A DNA stretch of 22,323 nucleotides from Phoronis australis (lineage: Eukaryota > Phoronida > Phoronidae): contig NMRA01000054.1 in NCBI GenBank assembly GCA_002633005.1, positions 616,413-638,735 on the forward strand, given 5' to 3'. Shown here one piece after another: positions 7,845 through 18,245 of this stretch; positions within the stretch are counted from its first letter, which is position 1; every line of letters starts with the position of its first letter. The notes beneath the pieces are model-generated. The model saw nothing but the letters and a program-made list of their open reading frames with translations, was not told the origin of the DNA and did no database searches. A program made the position numbers and the translations under genes.

Positions 7845-9871
7845 GTAAGCCTCTGAAAATAAAAATATTAATAGCAATTTTAGCACAATTATTTTTGTCC
7901 TAAATTCAAGAATTTTTGTCGTAGTTGTTTCTGACATCATATCTAATGATGTTCGGGACTATTGATTCGAAATGTTGAATGTTAGAAATGAATGTTCAAA
8001 ATTATTGGCAATTGTTTGGTATTTGGCAGCCAATTGAGTTTTAAAAAAGGATGTTAAATCCTTGTCAATTGTACACTAGTGCAGTAATGGATCTATCACT
8101 TCTAGCAACTGAACTAAAAGTCTTTCACTGTCTTTTAACATTGGCATCTATGCATGGGAACTGAGCATATAAGCTGTTCATATCATAGAATAGTAGGCAG
8201 GTATCAGATGTAACATATGGTATTGCATTGAGTATGCTGGTCAGTCATGATCTGACATTCATGCCTGAAGTGGGTTAATAAGACTTTAAAGTGTCATTGA
8301 TAAGATCATGCAAGTCTTCACAAGACATTCCCACATTTTACTTCTGGATCTGAATGACATCAATAGTTTTCTGTAACATGTGTTATTGAATGTGTCCTTG
8401 TCCATCTTTCAGATCTGGTTAGTAATATTGATTCATCAGATACATTGTGAATGCACACTTGACGCTTTAGCAAGGCTAACCTGAGTGGACTTGTGTAATG
8501 CATAAAATAATTGCTTAATTAATTTTGTTGCTTTTTTCATTTTCATTTTAGTGGCATATTTCTCAGCAAGAGTTTTTTAGAAGCTGTTTATTGACTTAGA
8601 CATCTGTATTTACTTTGAAATGACTTAAAAATACCATGTTATTGTATGCCTGTGTGCAGATGCAGTCTGCTTCTGGACTACCTTGTTCGAGGAATGGTAA
8701 AACATTTTTTTTACTGCAAGTTGCTTCCAAGAAGTTAAGTAAGGTTGACTTGTCAAAAGGTTGACTGGCTAAGTGGCATTCACTATGATCGGTTAGCAAA
8801 GGAGACAAAAATAGGTATTTTCTTCTGTATTAATGTCCCATTTGATCTCACTTGTTCATAGTAGGGAACATAAAGGCCAGGTGCAGGTTGGCAGGGTTTT
8901 TCCCTTGGCCAACCTGGAAAACAGATGCTCGTGACCTTAAAAACTCTCCCTTAGACAATACTTATACCCTCCCTGGTGTCATGGTGCAAGCCCATTCCCC
9001 TGTGAGCTGCCAACCCCTCACCCAAGAGTCCAAGACCTTACCTCCCATACCACAAAGCCAAAATACCATAACATCCCAAAATACCACAGTAAATTTTTGT
9101 CTGTTTAGCACACAATATGACAAAGAAGCAAAATGATATTTTTTCAATTTCTGAACATAAAATTAAGAAAATTGTGGTGTATTGTTACAATTGATTAGTT
9201 TCGATGTCATGAAACAACATTTTGTAATATTCCCATTATTTGAAGAAAGGTAAGCAGCTTTAGAAAAATAGAAAATGACCCTTTTGGTAATTATTTTCCT
9301 GAAAAGTAAGTGAAGAACTGTTCTAAGAGGCAAAATATCCACTAGAGTTGGTGACACGTCCTAACCAATCTCCAAGTCCTATATATAGAACCCCCAAAAC
9401 AAGCAGAGTTTAGAAAGGCACCTTGTGGATTAGGGCAGAACAGTATTGGTCAATTAAAACTTGCAGCAAATTTTGCGGAACTCCGTCCTTGATTGGCTTA
9501 CTGCTTGTCTGGATTCCAAGGAATATATTACAAAAAAAATTGTTTGCTGTTACTCAGTGCAGTGAGATATTGTTTTCAATAAGCTTGAAAGCTTTTTGGT
9601 GAAATAAGGAAACGCACAAAGCAAATTGAGTGACTCGTGGCGAAATTGTCTGAACAAGGGAGTATTAGTGTCGACGAAACCAGCGTCTCCCTTAGATGAC
9701 AATACTCACGCCACCACTTATAAGACCGAGAACGACCTTGGAGACCAGATTTGCTGCCTTTGGTTAGATTTCGTCCAAAAAAACAGCAGGAACCTGTTTC
9801 ATGAAATGTGACGTAAGACTTAAGTTAAAAATTTGGTTTGGTGCTGCATACAACTTTTTCAGAAAGTAAAT
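7845..9871. other. Unassigned 2-kb stretch, possible core promoter near 9380
   Basis: No gene is recognised. Frames of 60-94 codons at 8596-8808 (minus), 8852-9136 (plus), 8962-9147 (minus), 9163-9357 (minus) and 9626-9811 (plus) have no domain. A CCAAT pentamer at 9365-9369 and TATATATAG at 9380-9388 lie unusually close together and might be a promoter on the + strand, but nothing downstream supports it. From about 8930 to 9090 the + strand is notably poor in G. A short 20-bp near-tandem, CCAAAATACCATAACATCC, lies near 9058. Confidence 0.3.
8884..8916. repeat. Hairpin with two stacked stems
   Basis: CAGGTTGGC (8884-8892) pairs with GCCAACCTG (8908-8916), and inside it AGGG pairs with CCCT around a T5 loop. 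CCAGGT upstream (8878) can also pair with ACCTGG, so alternative folds exist. No element boundary is seen. Confidence 0.5.
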
Positions 9872-9888
9872 TACCGTAAACGTTTGGG

Positions 9889-10060
9889 TTAACGCCCATG
9901 CTCAGTTAACCGCCCACCCCCTACTTTAGTGGATTTTCGATTTAATCACCCACTGCTCGGTTAAGCGCCCCCCTGCGATTTTTGAAGATTTCCAGTTAAG
10001 CGCCCACCTCTCGGTTAAGCGCCCATCCCCAACTTTTAAAGAATGAAGATTTAGCGCCCA
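9889..10060 (+). repeat. Left subterminal repeats of the TIR element
   Basis: Seven copies of a TTAASCGCCCA-like word lie at about 9889, 9906, 9942, 9961, 9996, 10014 and 10051, some degraded (TTTAATCACCCA). Between them are either short spacers or a GATTTTTGAAGATTTCC-type spacer, giving alternating steps of roughly 19 and 35 bp. All copies read on the + strand. Confidence 0.75.
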
Positions 10061-11506
10061 GTGCTAAGGAAACGCGCGATTCCCCGACTTTTAGAAAAAG
10101 ATCGATGATCACAATGAGCGCAACGATGCCGGGCCTCCGAGACGGTGGTTTAGCAATGTGAATTGTAATTATACAAGTAACGAGTTATTGTCTTGGGTCA
10201 TGGACTCACTTCAAAATATAATACTTGAACGTTTTTGTCACTTTATTTTCTTCCCATGTTTGCAAAGTTTAAGAACGCCGCGGCGTCAAAACCTCTGCTT
10301 TCAGCGACTTTGTCTGCCGCGCTGAGTTTTCGTCTGCAGTGCACTTGATAAAACATATATTCGAAAAAATCAGGTAAGAGAAATGAGACAATGGTTAAAA
10401 GTATATAGTCACGCCCCTTTCTGTTACTTAGGACTGTCGCTATTCTCTTTTGATGTGTGACTTTGTAGTGGTGCACGTGCGCAAGTTCCCATACTTTGGA
10501 GTGCATGTTACCTTGACACCAACATGTGATTGACAAGTGACTCGCACGTAGGCCCTACACGCGTGCTGAATCCCACCGCTACCTTTGGCCATAAAAAACG
10601 AGATGCTTATTGAAAGAGGCCGTTATATTACTTGACAGCATTTCCAAGTCACGATTGTCAGCCGACTGAGACATTGCTTGCTAACAACGGGACTGAACAG
10701 TGCCGCAGTGCGATATTGCAAGTGATATAAATAGGATAATCTGGACATCTTGCATGAAAAATAAATGTTTTTCCACCACGAAGTTTGGTAAGGTGATTGT
10801 TTATGAATTGAAACATCACTGTTTTGCAGCGTTTTATCACATATTTATGCCGTGGCTCGAAATTTTATTCGTGATTGACGAGTGGCACACAGCCGCTTAA
10901 CCCCGATTCTTGTCTAGGGCCTACTTCTTTGCCGAGCATGTTTGGCGCAACGGCAAGTGAGTAATGCCGGGCAGTCGAGATAAAACAGCAAGCCACAGAC
11001 CCATACGCTGAAAATATCATTGAGTCACGGAGTGTTGACTATAAACATCCCAAACACAAAAAAAACATCTGAATTAATGTTTTCAAACTTTTATTACAAC
11101 CAATTTTAAAACTGCTCTCTGACTATGAACTTGGCAGCTAGTATGAGACTGTAACCATAAATTTGATGTCTGCTGTGACCTCTGCAACACGTGAAGCTTG
11201 CACGCGCGCACTTTAGCAAGATGAAATAGTCGCAATCCAAGTAGAGGCTGCGTGGTCACTGGTCGTCTGCAATCTACAGGGCTAAATAACAAGACCGCAG
11301 GACGGCACGGGGCTATTACTCATCAATTCTGTAAATTTAATAGTGAATAACTAATCTGAGGGCATGATAACCTTTGTTAGGATCATCCGCTGTTATGACA
11401 TTTTTCCCGTCATGTGGCGACGTGATGATAACGCTCTTTGAAAAGTGCTACGCGTTCCGAGTAGGCCTACGTGTGTGGTGTGGGTACTTAGATCACGAGG
11501 TAAGAT

Positions 11507-11653
11507 TAACCGCCCAGGGCGCTTGCCTGTCGTAATAATCGCCCATGTTCGATTAACCGCCCACCCTGGATTTTTTGAAGTTTCACGTTTAAGCGCCCAT
11601 GTCTGGTTAACCGCCCACTCCCGATTTTTTGAGTTTGCCAATTTAACCGCCCA
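11507..11653 (+). repeat. Right subterminal repeats of the TIR element
   Basis: Six copies of the same TTAACCGCCCA-like word lie at about 11506, 11535, 11552, 11589, 11607 and 11643, with the same GATTTTTTGAAG-type spacers. They are in the same orientation as the left array although the termini themselves are inverted. The last copy overlaps CGCCCAGGGCG, which pairs on itself next to the terminus. Confidence 0.75.
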
Positions 11654-11840
11654 GGGCGTTAGCCCGAACGTTTACGGTATATCTCACTTGAACAGAAATT
11701 CAAAGTCTGTCAGAGAAAACATGCAAATTTGTTACTGAGATAATTTCTTACTATTGCTAGACTATGATCCCTCGTAATCATTTGGATAAATTTTTTTCAA
11801 CAATTGTGAAGTTGGAGCGTAATGTCAAATTTCTGTCTTA

Positions 11841-12391
11841 AAGAGGCCTGGAACACGAAAGCTTGTCAAAAATATCTTTTAAACAATTCGTGATGAAAAT
11901 ACTATCTTGCAGCGTCTAGCACATAGTAATTTATACTTTCCCCTGTGAGGAAATTTCCAGGAAAAAATCACAAAATTTGTGATTTTTGAAATACGCGAGA
12001 AGGAAAAAATCTGTGGTTACCACAGAGTTTCTGATCCTTCTCCCACTTATAATAAATGTACGCGTGCACTCAAAGTCAGTTGCTTGAAGCCATTTGAGGT
12101 CAAAGGTCACATTTGCCACATGAGGGTAATTTATTACTTCTATGTCTTGCCGTAACAAATAAGGAGACATGCTTTGCTTTGTGGGACAAAAATCAATGAA
12201 CTGACAGTAAGTTGACAAATCATTTTTTGACATTTGAAACTAAAAGAAAATGCTTTGATATCAACAAAAATTTAAAGTCTTTACGAGCAAACCCTAAAAG
12301 TACTTGGTGAGCAGGTTGAAAATCGTTTTCAGTGGCAGAAAACTATTTTCAATATTGTAATTTAGTCTGTTTATTGCGGTCCAGGCCTCTT
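11841..12391. mobile_element. MITE-like element of 551 bp flanked by TTA
   Basis: AAGAGGCCTGGA (11841-11852) and TCCAGGCCTCTT (12380-12391) are exact inverted copies, each bordered outside by TTA (11838-11840 and 12392-12394). A 3-bp TTA or TAA duplication is typical of PIF/Harbinger, so this could be a small non-autonomous relative. The caution is that AGGCCT is itself a palindrome, so only half of the 12-bp match is independent evidence. Inside are strong palindromes at 11949-11958, 11963-11987 and 11997-12042. A minus-strand frame (11931-12233, 100 codons) covers these and is not a recognised protein. Confidence 0.5.
11963..12042. repeat. Two adjacent hairpins inside the MITE-like element
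   Basis: The first is AAAAATCACAAA / TTTGTGATTTTT with a single central base (11963-11987). The second has nested arms: GAGAAGGA (11997-12004) with TCCTTCTC (12035-12042), and TCTGTGGT (12010-12017) with ACCACAGA (12019-12026). All pairs are perfect. The second is too short for a typical animal microRNA precursor. Confidence 0.65.
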
Positions 12392-12394
12392 TTA

Positions 12395-13048
12395 GTTACT
12401 TTCAGGAATCTGGTCGTTGGCCTCGGGCTTTTAAGAAGATACTTGTGCAAATTTCATGTCAATTGGTCGAAAAATACAACCTGTAGTGTGAATTCAAACA
12501 AAATTCACAACAGAGCAACAGACTTGGAGAAATACCCTTTCGCCAAGCAATCAAATGATATTCCAAATGAAATCTTTTGCAGTGCTCTATATCATATTGA
12601 CAGTCTTTACAATATCTAATTAGTGATTCTAGTTTTAGGGCAAATCAATAAAACACACACACTTATATTATAAAGCGACAATACACCCCATGCCTTGCAC
12701 ATTAAAGAACTCAAACATCCTTGATTCTAAAGCTTTCCTCTCTTTGAATAACAGTAGTAGGGTACATCCACCAAGTTACAATTCTTGACCCTGACTCCTG
12801 TCATTCTTTTGTTTCATGTCCCCATTTCATTTTGTGTCTGTCATTCCAGTGTTTTATCATTCTGCAGTGCTCACCTTTTAGGTATGCGGTTTCCTGCTGA
12901 CCATGTTTTGAGTTAAGAAACGAACTTTTGTACTTCAGTCATATGTTTTAACTAAGACCTGAAGTATGAACACAGTTGTGTGTAAGAGGATTGTGAGATT
13001 TTTTAAATACAGACCAGGCTTGGTGGAATATTAAACCAATTCCCATAA
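12395..13048. other. Unassigned sequence upstream of the LINE remnant
   Basis: A 95-codon frame (12332-12619, plus) overlaps the right end of the MITE-like element and has no domain. AATAAA occurs at 12647-12652 next to a short CA run. No earlier reverse-transcriptase motifs of the LINE were found here, so its 5' part is missing or unreadable. Confidence 0.35.
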
Positions 13049-13560
13049 AATTCACATTTAGTTATGGGTGTCAAATTTGGTATTAAAGAACTCACAATTT
13101 TGCAATATGCAGATCACTCGGTGCTCTGTGAGGACAGCTCAATTGTGTTTTTGAAAAGATCTCTTGATCTTCCAGATCAATTTTATAAATTCTCAAGCCT
13201 GGAACCAAATGCTATGTGAAAAGACGCACTGTCTGTGAATTGGCACAAAAAGTTTAGTTGTTCATGTCTCTGCTCAAATATTGAACTTATTTGGCTGATG
13301 TCATGCTTCACCTGTTTGAGAGTTAATTTTAGTGCTTTATCCATCTGCAATTATCAAACTAAACTATAATGAAAAAAGTAACAAGATTGAAAGTTCTCAC
13401 TCCAAGCACCTTGATCAAATTATCAAATCATACTTTAAAAGCAGACATTCTGTCAAGTCCCGTGATAAATTCATTGACATACTACGCACCTCAACAGTCC
13501 TGCCCAACTGCCAGCCGATGTATTGAAAAGCAACTCCAATCTGGAAAGATTATGACTATT
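13049..13560 (+). pseudogene. LINE ORF2 remnant, reverse-transcriptase catalytic region
   Basis: The frame from 13049 reads VMGVKFGIKELTILQYADHS followed by VLCEDSS, ending at a TGA at 13217. This is the YADD box region of non-LTR retrotransposon reverse transcriptase, with the second catalytic Asp changed to His (13106-13117 codes YADH). The downstream block with DQFYKFSSLEPN matches the FSGLK...N motif that follows YADD in L1/Tx1-type elements. At 13347 IIKLNYNEKSNKIES matches the next conserved stretch, after which the alignment breaks into two frames. The element is dead: stop codons, frame changes and a lost catalytic residue. It lies on the same strand as the fragment at 14418. Confidence 0.75.
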
Positions 13561-14417
13561 GGCCAAATGTAATGTTTATCAATTCACATGTCATATATCT
13601 TGTCCTAATTATTGTGAACAGTGTTGCATTGGACATGCACTTGCAGAGCGGGTCCATTTAAGATATTTTTACACCAACATGGTCAAAAAATAACTAGGCA
13701 AGAAATAGTAAACAATACCATTATTCGCTGTGTTGAAAATGACACATTTCGGTTAAAGATTTTGGAGTCATGAAAACCTTTGGTGAATGAGTAGCTCACA
13801 GGTGTGTACTGCGCGCTGACTCTGTTCCTTTAGGCTTGATACATCGGGATTCACGCTGTAGCTTGTATGCCCTTCTACTTGGTGTCAGCGTTTATTCCAC
13901 TGTTATTTTGCTTCCTATATGTTCATTTCACTCCGCATTACCTGAAGATATGACGTGTGGTCTTGAAATAGAGCTAATATTTTAACTTGCTTGTTTGTTA
14001 AGTCTCTTGGTGTTTTGCGTCATAGCTGCACGCCTGAAGATGGAAGATTGTTTAGAGACTACAATCGAGAGCCAGCCAACTGTCTTATGAAAAGTTCAGT
14101 GATACCTTCAACCAGGATTGAAAGAGAAATAATGACCTGTCTAGAAGATCTGATCATTAACTCCTCTTGGCACAATTACTGTAACTTAAACTCTCTTATT
14201 ACCTAAGCTGGTTCATTTGCTCCTTGTTTGCTGTTGCCATCTAGACAGTCAATCACTTTAATGTTTTAAACTAATATGTCTCAGGTTGGTTTGGTTTAGC
14301 AAAAATGATAGGATAAAGAGAACTGAAACGTTACAAAATTAGAAGTGGTTATAAAACGATTCACATGACATATTTTATCAGTTCTCTAAGCTACCTAGGT
14401 TCCACCAATGTATTTCA
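13561..14417. other. Sequence interrupting the LINE remnant
   Basis: About 850 bp separate the two recognisable LINE parts, and I could not match the interval to LINE protein. It holds a 71-codon frame (13991-14206, plus) of unknown identity with an acceptor-like GTCATAG before 14027. CCTGAAGAT-type words occur at 13941 and 14033. It may be an insertion, or LINE sequence decayed beyond reading by eye. Confidence 0.35.
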
Positions 14418-15166
14418 ACCAATGATGTTTTTTGGAACGAATTGTTATTATATTGCAATACCACCAGTTGTGTTGTAATAACTTTCTACGTTTTGGGTGT
14501 TCTTTTTACGATATGTGTTCACAGAAAACTACAGTGTTATTTTGCCTAGCTTCAGGACACTGAGAAAGATGAAGTTTTTCAATATCAGCCAATCTGGTGT
14601 CTATATAGTTGTTAATATGGTAACAGTCTTTCATGAGTGCTGGTACGAAAAAGTTACTATTGATATTTATTATTTGCTTGACTGACGGAATTTTTCTGTC
14701 TTATGCATCAATTTATCAGGTTTGATTTCTCTCCACCAGGATTCCAGAAATATGAAGTTTTCTGTATGTCTTCCATATTTCCAGTCAATGTTAGCAAATA
14801 TTAAGAAGTAAACGTGAATGTTACCAGTTGAAGGCATTTACAAAAAACCAACACATCAGCTGAGATGGGAATCACTAATTAATGTCCTTGGTTCATCTGA
14901 ATAATAGAGGGATGTTTATGCTTGCTTAAATGACTTTCTTTTCAAAATTGGTATCTGAGAGTCAGATCTCAGCACTTTTTGTAAAAAAGGAGACAAAGAA
15001 TGCAACTCGTCATCTTTACTGGGATTGTAGCGTGATGAAAACTTTCTGGTCTGCAATAATTCAATGGTTATTTTCGAAAACCCAAAATTTACTTATCGTC
15101 TCATCAATGGATGTTTTCTTTTATAAACTACAGCCCAGAAACACACCTGTTTTGAGTAAGCAATAA
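14418..15166 (+). pseudogene. LINE ORF2 remnant, C-terminal region
   Basis: Successive fragments in different frames follow the order of the C-terminal third of an L1/Tx1-like ORF2: NDVFWNELLLYC (14421 onward), CWYEKVTIDIYYLLD (14639), then after a one-base shift DGIFLSY (about 14684), ACLNDFLFKIGI (14920), a stop, ESDLSTFCKKGDKE (14959), and after another shift ATRHLYWDCSVMKTFWSAII (15002 onward). The FCKK...HLYWDC...FW pattern is the cysteine/His-containing tail (zf-RVT-like) of such proteins. There are at least two frameshifts and two stops, so it is not functional. No poly(A) or target duplication was identified at the 3' end. Confidence 0.75.
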
Positions 15167-17022
15167 TTGAAACCTATTCAGTCGGCCTAGGGTAAGTGGT
15201 AGGTACATGAATCGAAATTTTTTTTTGCCACTGAATGTGTGTTTATAAATTGTATAAATGTAAAGCCATGAATTTAGTCATTTTTTGCTAAAACTTTTTA
15301 GCTTGAACAATTTAGCTTTAAACACATACTGCTCTATACAATCTTGATAGTGCAGAAAATGTTTATTTGTGTGATACATCATTCGCTCTAATTCTTTTGC
15401 AGCGGAAAAAGCACTATGATCACATGTGATGTGTTAAAAAGTTTTAATTTCAATGCTTTGCTTTTAGTCTGATTTAAAACGTTTTAACCTTGAAGTTAAA
15501 TCCTTTCAAATCCATTTTAAAAAAATCATCCAACTAAAACGTTTTAAGATGCTCTTATGCATGCAGTTCTAAATAGTTAAGAAGCTTGATTAAGTCAACA
15601 TTAGCCGCGAAGCACTTAGACAAGGGTCATGCGTTGGATATTCATCATGCTCAATAAATGTTAACGGACAGTGCAAGTGCTCAGCTCAAGACAAGAAGCT
15701 TTGAAGCATTATATTGTAGATGTGATAATGCGGACTGGTGATCAATTCTCACATCTTGAAATCATGTGGTCTTTTATGGAGGTATAAAAATGCAGTTTGA
15801 TGGCCTTAATTTTGAATTGTAGGGCTACTAACATGCTTCTGTACCGGCTGGGTAAGAGTAGTGAAGAACATTGTGTTGCTCCTCGCTGAGCGTTTTAATT
15901 AATTGTCTTTTTTGTCTGCATTACAACTCACTATTCTCATCAGAATTATAAATGGCAATCTATTTTAATGTAAAGTAGTGATTAGGATTAGTGTACTATT
16001 ATGGGGTGAGTGCCCCATGTACAGCATTGCGGGTAAATACTGCATGATCAGAGGGGGCGCTGTAGTATTTGTAGAAGTGGTTCGCTGGGATGGAGCTACG
16101 ATTTAAGTGATGTGTGGTTACTCTACCAGGGGTGCAGTTTTGTTGTGCTGTTGTTAGATCTGTCACTGAATAGTGTCCTTTCACACTGTTGGTGCGCGCG
16201 GCTGAATCTAGAGGCCCTGGTTTTCTGTTTTCAGAGAAATATGTTTTATCAAATAATAAGTCGTTATATTTTGTTTCGTATGCAAAGAATTGTGTTCTAG
16301 TATATACTTGTGGTCAACGATACCCTCTTGTTTATATTAATGTTGCAACATGTTTTCTGAACAAGACATTATGTAGGGTCCTGTGATTACGAGAATTCTG
16401 AAGCATTTCCAACAATCTCAAGATGCTGCTGTTTGGTTGATGTTATTAATTTAAGGGAGGTGTCTCTTTGGAACTGCATGCAACTGACCACAGTGAACCA
16501 CATGGGGTACTCTTTCATGGAGGGTTGGTAGGCACATGGTGCCATCTCTGATATCGTATTGGGTGTGTGTTTTATCTCTCGAGTGGTATTGATTGGATTC
16601 AGTATTTTTTGCTTGACGCCTGGAAAGGGTAAACAGTTACAAATAGGATGGTTCACCCAGTATTATGTGCGAAATCTCAACAATAATGTACATTTCACAT
16701 TTTTGGTGATGTGATGTGATGCTTGGGAATTTGCTCAGTGATCTGGTGTTCAACCTTCAGGTAAAACTCGAGGACACAGAATGGAAAGTCTTTACTGGCC
16801 AATGAGCTGTTATTCTCAGCGTTGTGCCAGCTAATGCTCAGTCTTCCTAATTACCAATTACTGATTTGCGGTATTTGCAAATTTTCTTCGTCCTTGACTG
16901 TCAGATGTTCATGGATATTTTTATGATAGGAAATGTTCTGACGTACGGAAGTAGCTGTTGGCTTTAGAGCACAGCTTTAACATCATATGTACCAAAGACT
17001 AGGTTTTTCATATTGTGGTAGT
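15167..17022. other. Unassigned AT-rich sequence with short palindromes
   Basis: No gene is recognised. Frames at 15999-16184 (minus), 16112-16300 and 16189-16386 (plus), and 16387-16656 (minus, 89 codons) carry no known motif. From 15287 to 15546 several AT-rich palindromes cluster (separate entry). A GATGT pentamer run occurs near 16708. AGGGGGCGC at 16051 partly resembles the CTCF-like core of the first repeat but lacks its CCACT half. Confidence 0.35.
15287..15546. repeat. Cluster of AAAACGTTTT-type palindromes
   Basis: GCTAAAA/TTTTAGC with a 2-nt centre lies at 15287-15302. TTAAAAAGTTTTAA is at 15434-15447, the perfect palindrome TTAAAACGTTTTAA at 15474-15487, and TAAAACGTTTTA at 15535-15546. 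The last three share one core at 40- and 60-bp intervals. Confidence 0.5.
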
Positions 17023-17220
17023 CGCGCGATTTTCGGACGGCCCGCCATTTTGGGACAAGAATAAATATTTCTGAAATGAGTTTTTTATGGTCCATGAAAT
17101 TCGTACGAGGTCCAAAAGCTGTTTTTCAATGATCCTCGAATTTCAGACAATGTCATAAACATCGGATTTCTGTCCCCCGACTTTCGGACAAGGGGAATTT
17201 TAGAACCGCTAATTTTGGAT
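17023..17220 (+). repeat. Degenerate short repeats of a CGATTTTCGGACAA-like word
   Basis: Related words occur at about 17026 (GCGATTTTCGGAC), 17044 (CCATTTTGGGACAAG), 17136 (TCGAATTTCAGACAA), 17162 (TCGGATTTCTGTCC), 17178 (CGACTTTCGGACAAGG) and 17209 (GCTAATTTTGGATC). All are in one orientation, embedded in locally GC-richer DNA. The layout recalls the subterminal arrays of the element at 9872, but I could not find matching terminal inverted repeats. Confidence 0.45.
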
Positions 17221-17821
17221 CGACGCAACTCTCATGTCACTAAAGCGTTCAATGGATGATTACTACTCTGTAAGGCTTTAGCTGTAAAAAATGGTTGGGT
17301 GAATTTGATGTTGGTAGCATTTGAAATTGCATTCGCATTCTAGACTACGCCCTTCTATATGCAATATGTTAGTTAATCGTGTCTTCAGCTGTGCAGCGCT
17401 GTACGAGTCGACACATTCCCATCGTTTGCAGTAGGCCTAAACATGTAGAACATGTAGTGGTCCCGAGTCCGATGTGCTTCTTCAACAATTCAGATGACTA
17501 CCAGATCGACAAATGGGGATCACGTGTGGATGACAAACTACTCATTTTACTATCATGATTGTCTTTGTAACCTAGTTTGGATAATTGTTCATTCGACGTG
17601 TTCATGTTGAAACTAAGCTTTCAGTTAATATGGAAATAAAGGTGTCAGAGTTAACTTGCGTTTCGGTTTGTAAGTAGCAGATGCATGGATGCGTTTAACA
17701 AATATGAATATATACTCTGTTCTCGTCATTGGTCATCACTTTCTTCATTGCACATCCATTACTGTTATGTTTAACGCAAATTCGTTAAAATTGAGAAAGC
17801 GCATGTTTTGATGATCGGGAA
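17221..17821. other. Unassigned sequence
   Basis: No frame of note and no repeat was recognised. AATAAA occurs at 17634-17639 in a context that could be a 3' end on the + strand, without any upstream coding support. Confidence 0.3.
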
Positions 17822-18245
17822 CCCTCATTGTGAGTCGAATACGCAAGTTCAGCTTTTTATTGGGAAACCACATTGAAAAAAGTGCTTATCGGGCCACTCT
17901 TTGTGGGTTGACAACGCAAACTTTTTCTGAAAAAATGCATTTTTACAAAAGAGAATCGGTTGTCTGGAACGTTTCATGTGTGTCAACAATGCAAACCAGA
18001 CCCACTCATAGGAAAGCCCATATTTGTCACGAGGAACACTCTTTTTTTCACAACACAGCCCGATATTTCAAGTGTGATAGTGCATTTTTGAAAAAAATTC
18101 GCCACTTGCCGTGAAAGGTTTTTGAGCATCAGCAATGCAAGCCAAATATTTCATATTGAAAAAGCGTACTTGTCGAGAACGTTCTTTGTGCGTCGACAAC
18201 ACACATTTCTTATTGGGAAAGCCAGTTTTTTAAAAAAAGTGTTTT
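17822..18245 (+). repeat. Six degenerate tandem units of 64-81 bp
   Basis: A shared word close to GTCAACAATGCAAA recurs at about 17834, 17907, 17982, 18047, 18128 and 18192, and is followed in most units by a TATTGGGAAA-like word and then an A-rich TTGAAAAAA segment. Spacing is uneven: 73, 75, 65, 81 and 64 bp. Read in the best frame, unit 3 gives FHVCQQCK, and units 1, 2 and 6 give the same stretch with the Cys codons changed. A decayed C2H2 zinc-finger array is therefore conceivable, but the period is not the 84 bp of such arrays and no His pairs line up. The 94-codon frame at 17830-18114 runs through the array. Confidence 0.5.

Larger units (their letters stand above)
9872..11679. mobile_element. 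Non-autonomous DNA transposon, 1.8 kb, 26-bp terminal inverted repeats
   Basis: The left end at 9872-9897 (TACCGTAAACGTTTGGGTTA and on) and the right end at 11654-11679 are inverted copies with 24 of 26 matches. If the outer TA on each side is a target duplication, the element proper is 9874-11677 and would fit a TA-targeting superfamily such as Tc1/mariner; other assignments are possible. Inside both ends lie arrays of TTAACCGCCCA-like repeats. No transposase is visible: internal frames at 10243-10536 (minus, 97 codons), 10700-10900 (plus) and 11083-11292 (minus) match nothing I know. The core is GC-richer than its surroundings. A partial internal direct repeat (GCGCAACG then ATGCCGGGC) occurs at 10118 and 10945. 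Confidence 0.7.

Noticed and set aside
11997-12042. A microRNA precursor
   Set aside because: The stem-loop is only 46 nt, shorter than animal precursors, and sits inside a MITE-like element.
13941-13975. CTGAAGA followed by TGAAA, resembling a hammerhead ribozyme core as found in Penelope-like elements
   Set aside because: The sequence between does not form the required stem directly after the CTGANGA core, and no cleavage-site stem is visible.
16045-16064. AGGGGGCGCTG as a further CTCF-like site
   Set aside because: The CCACT half of the motif is missing and there is no surrounding repeat unit.
16387-16656. An 89-codon minus-strand frame
   Set aside because: The opposite strand is also largely open here, and neither product has a recognisable motif.
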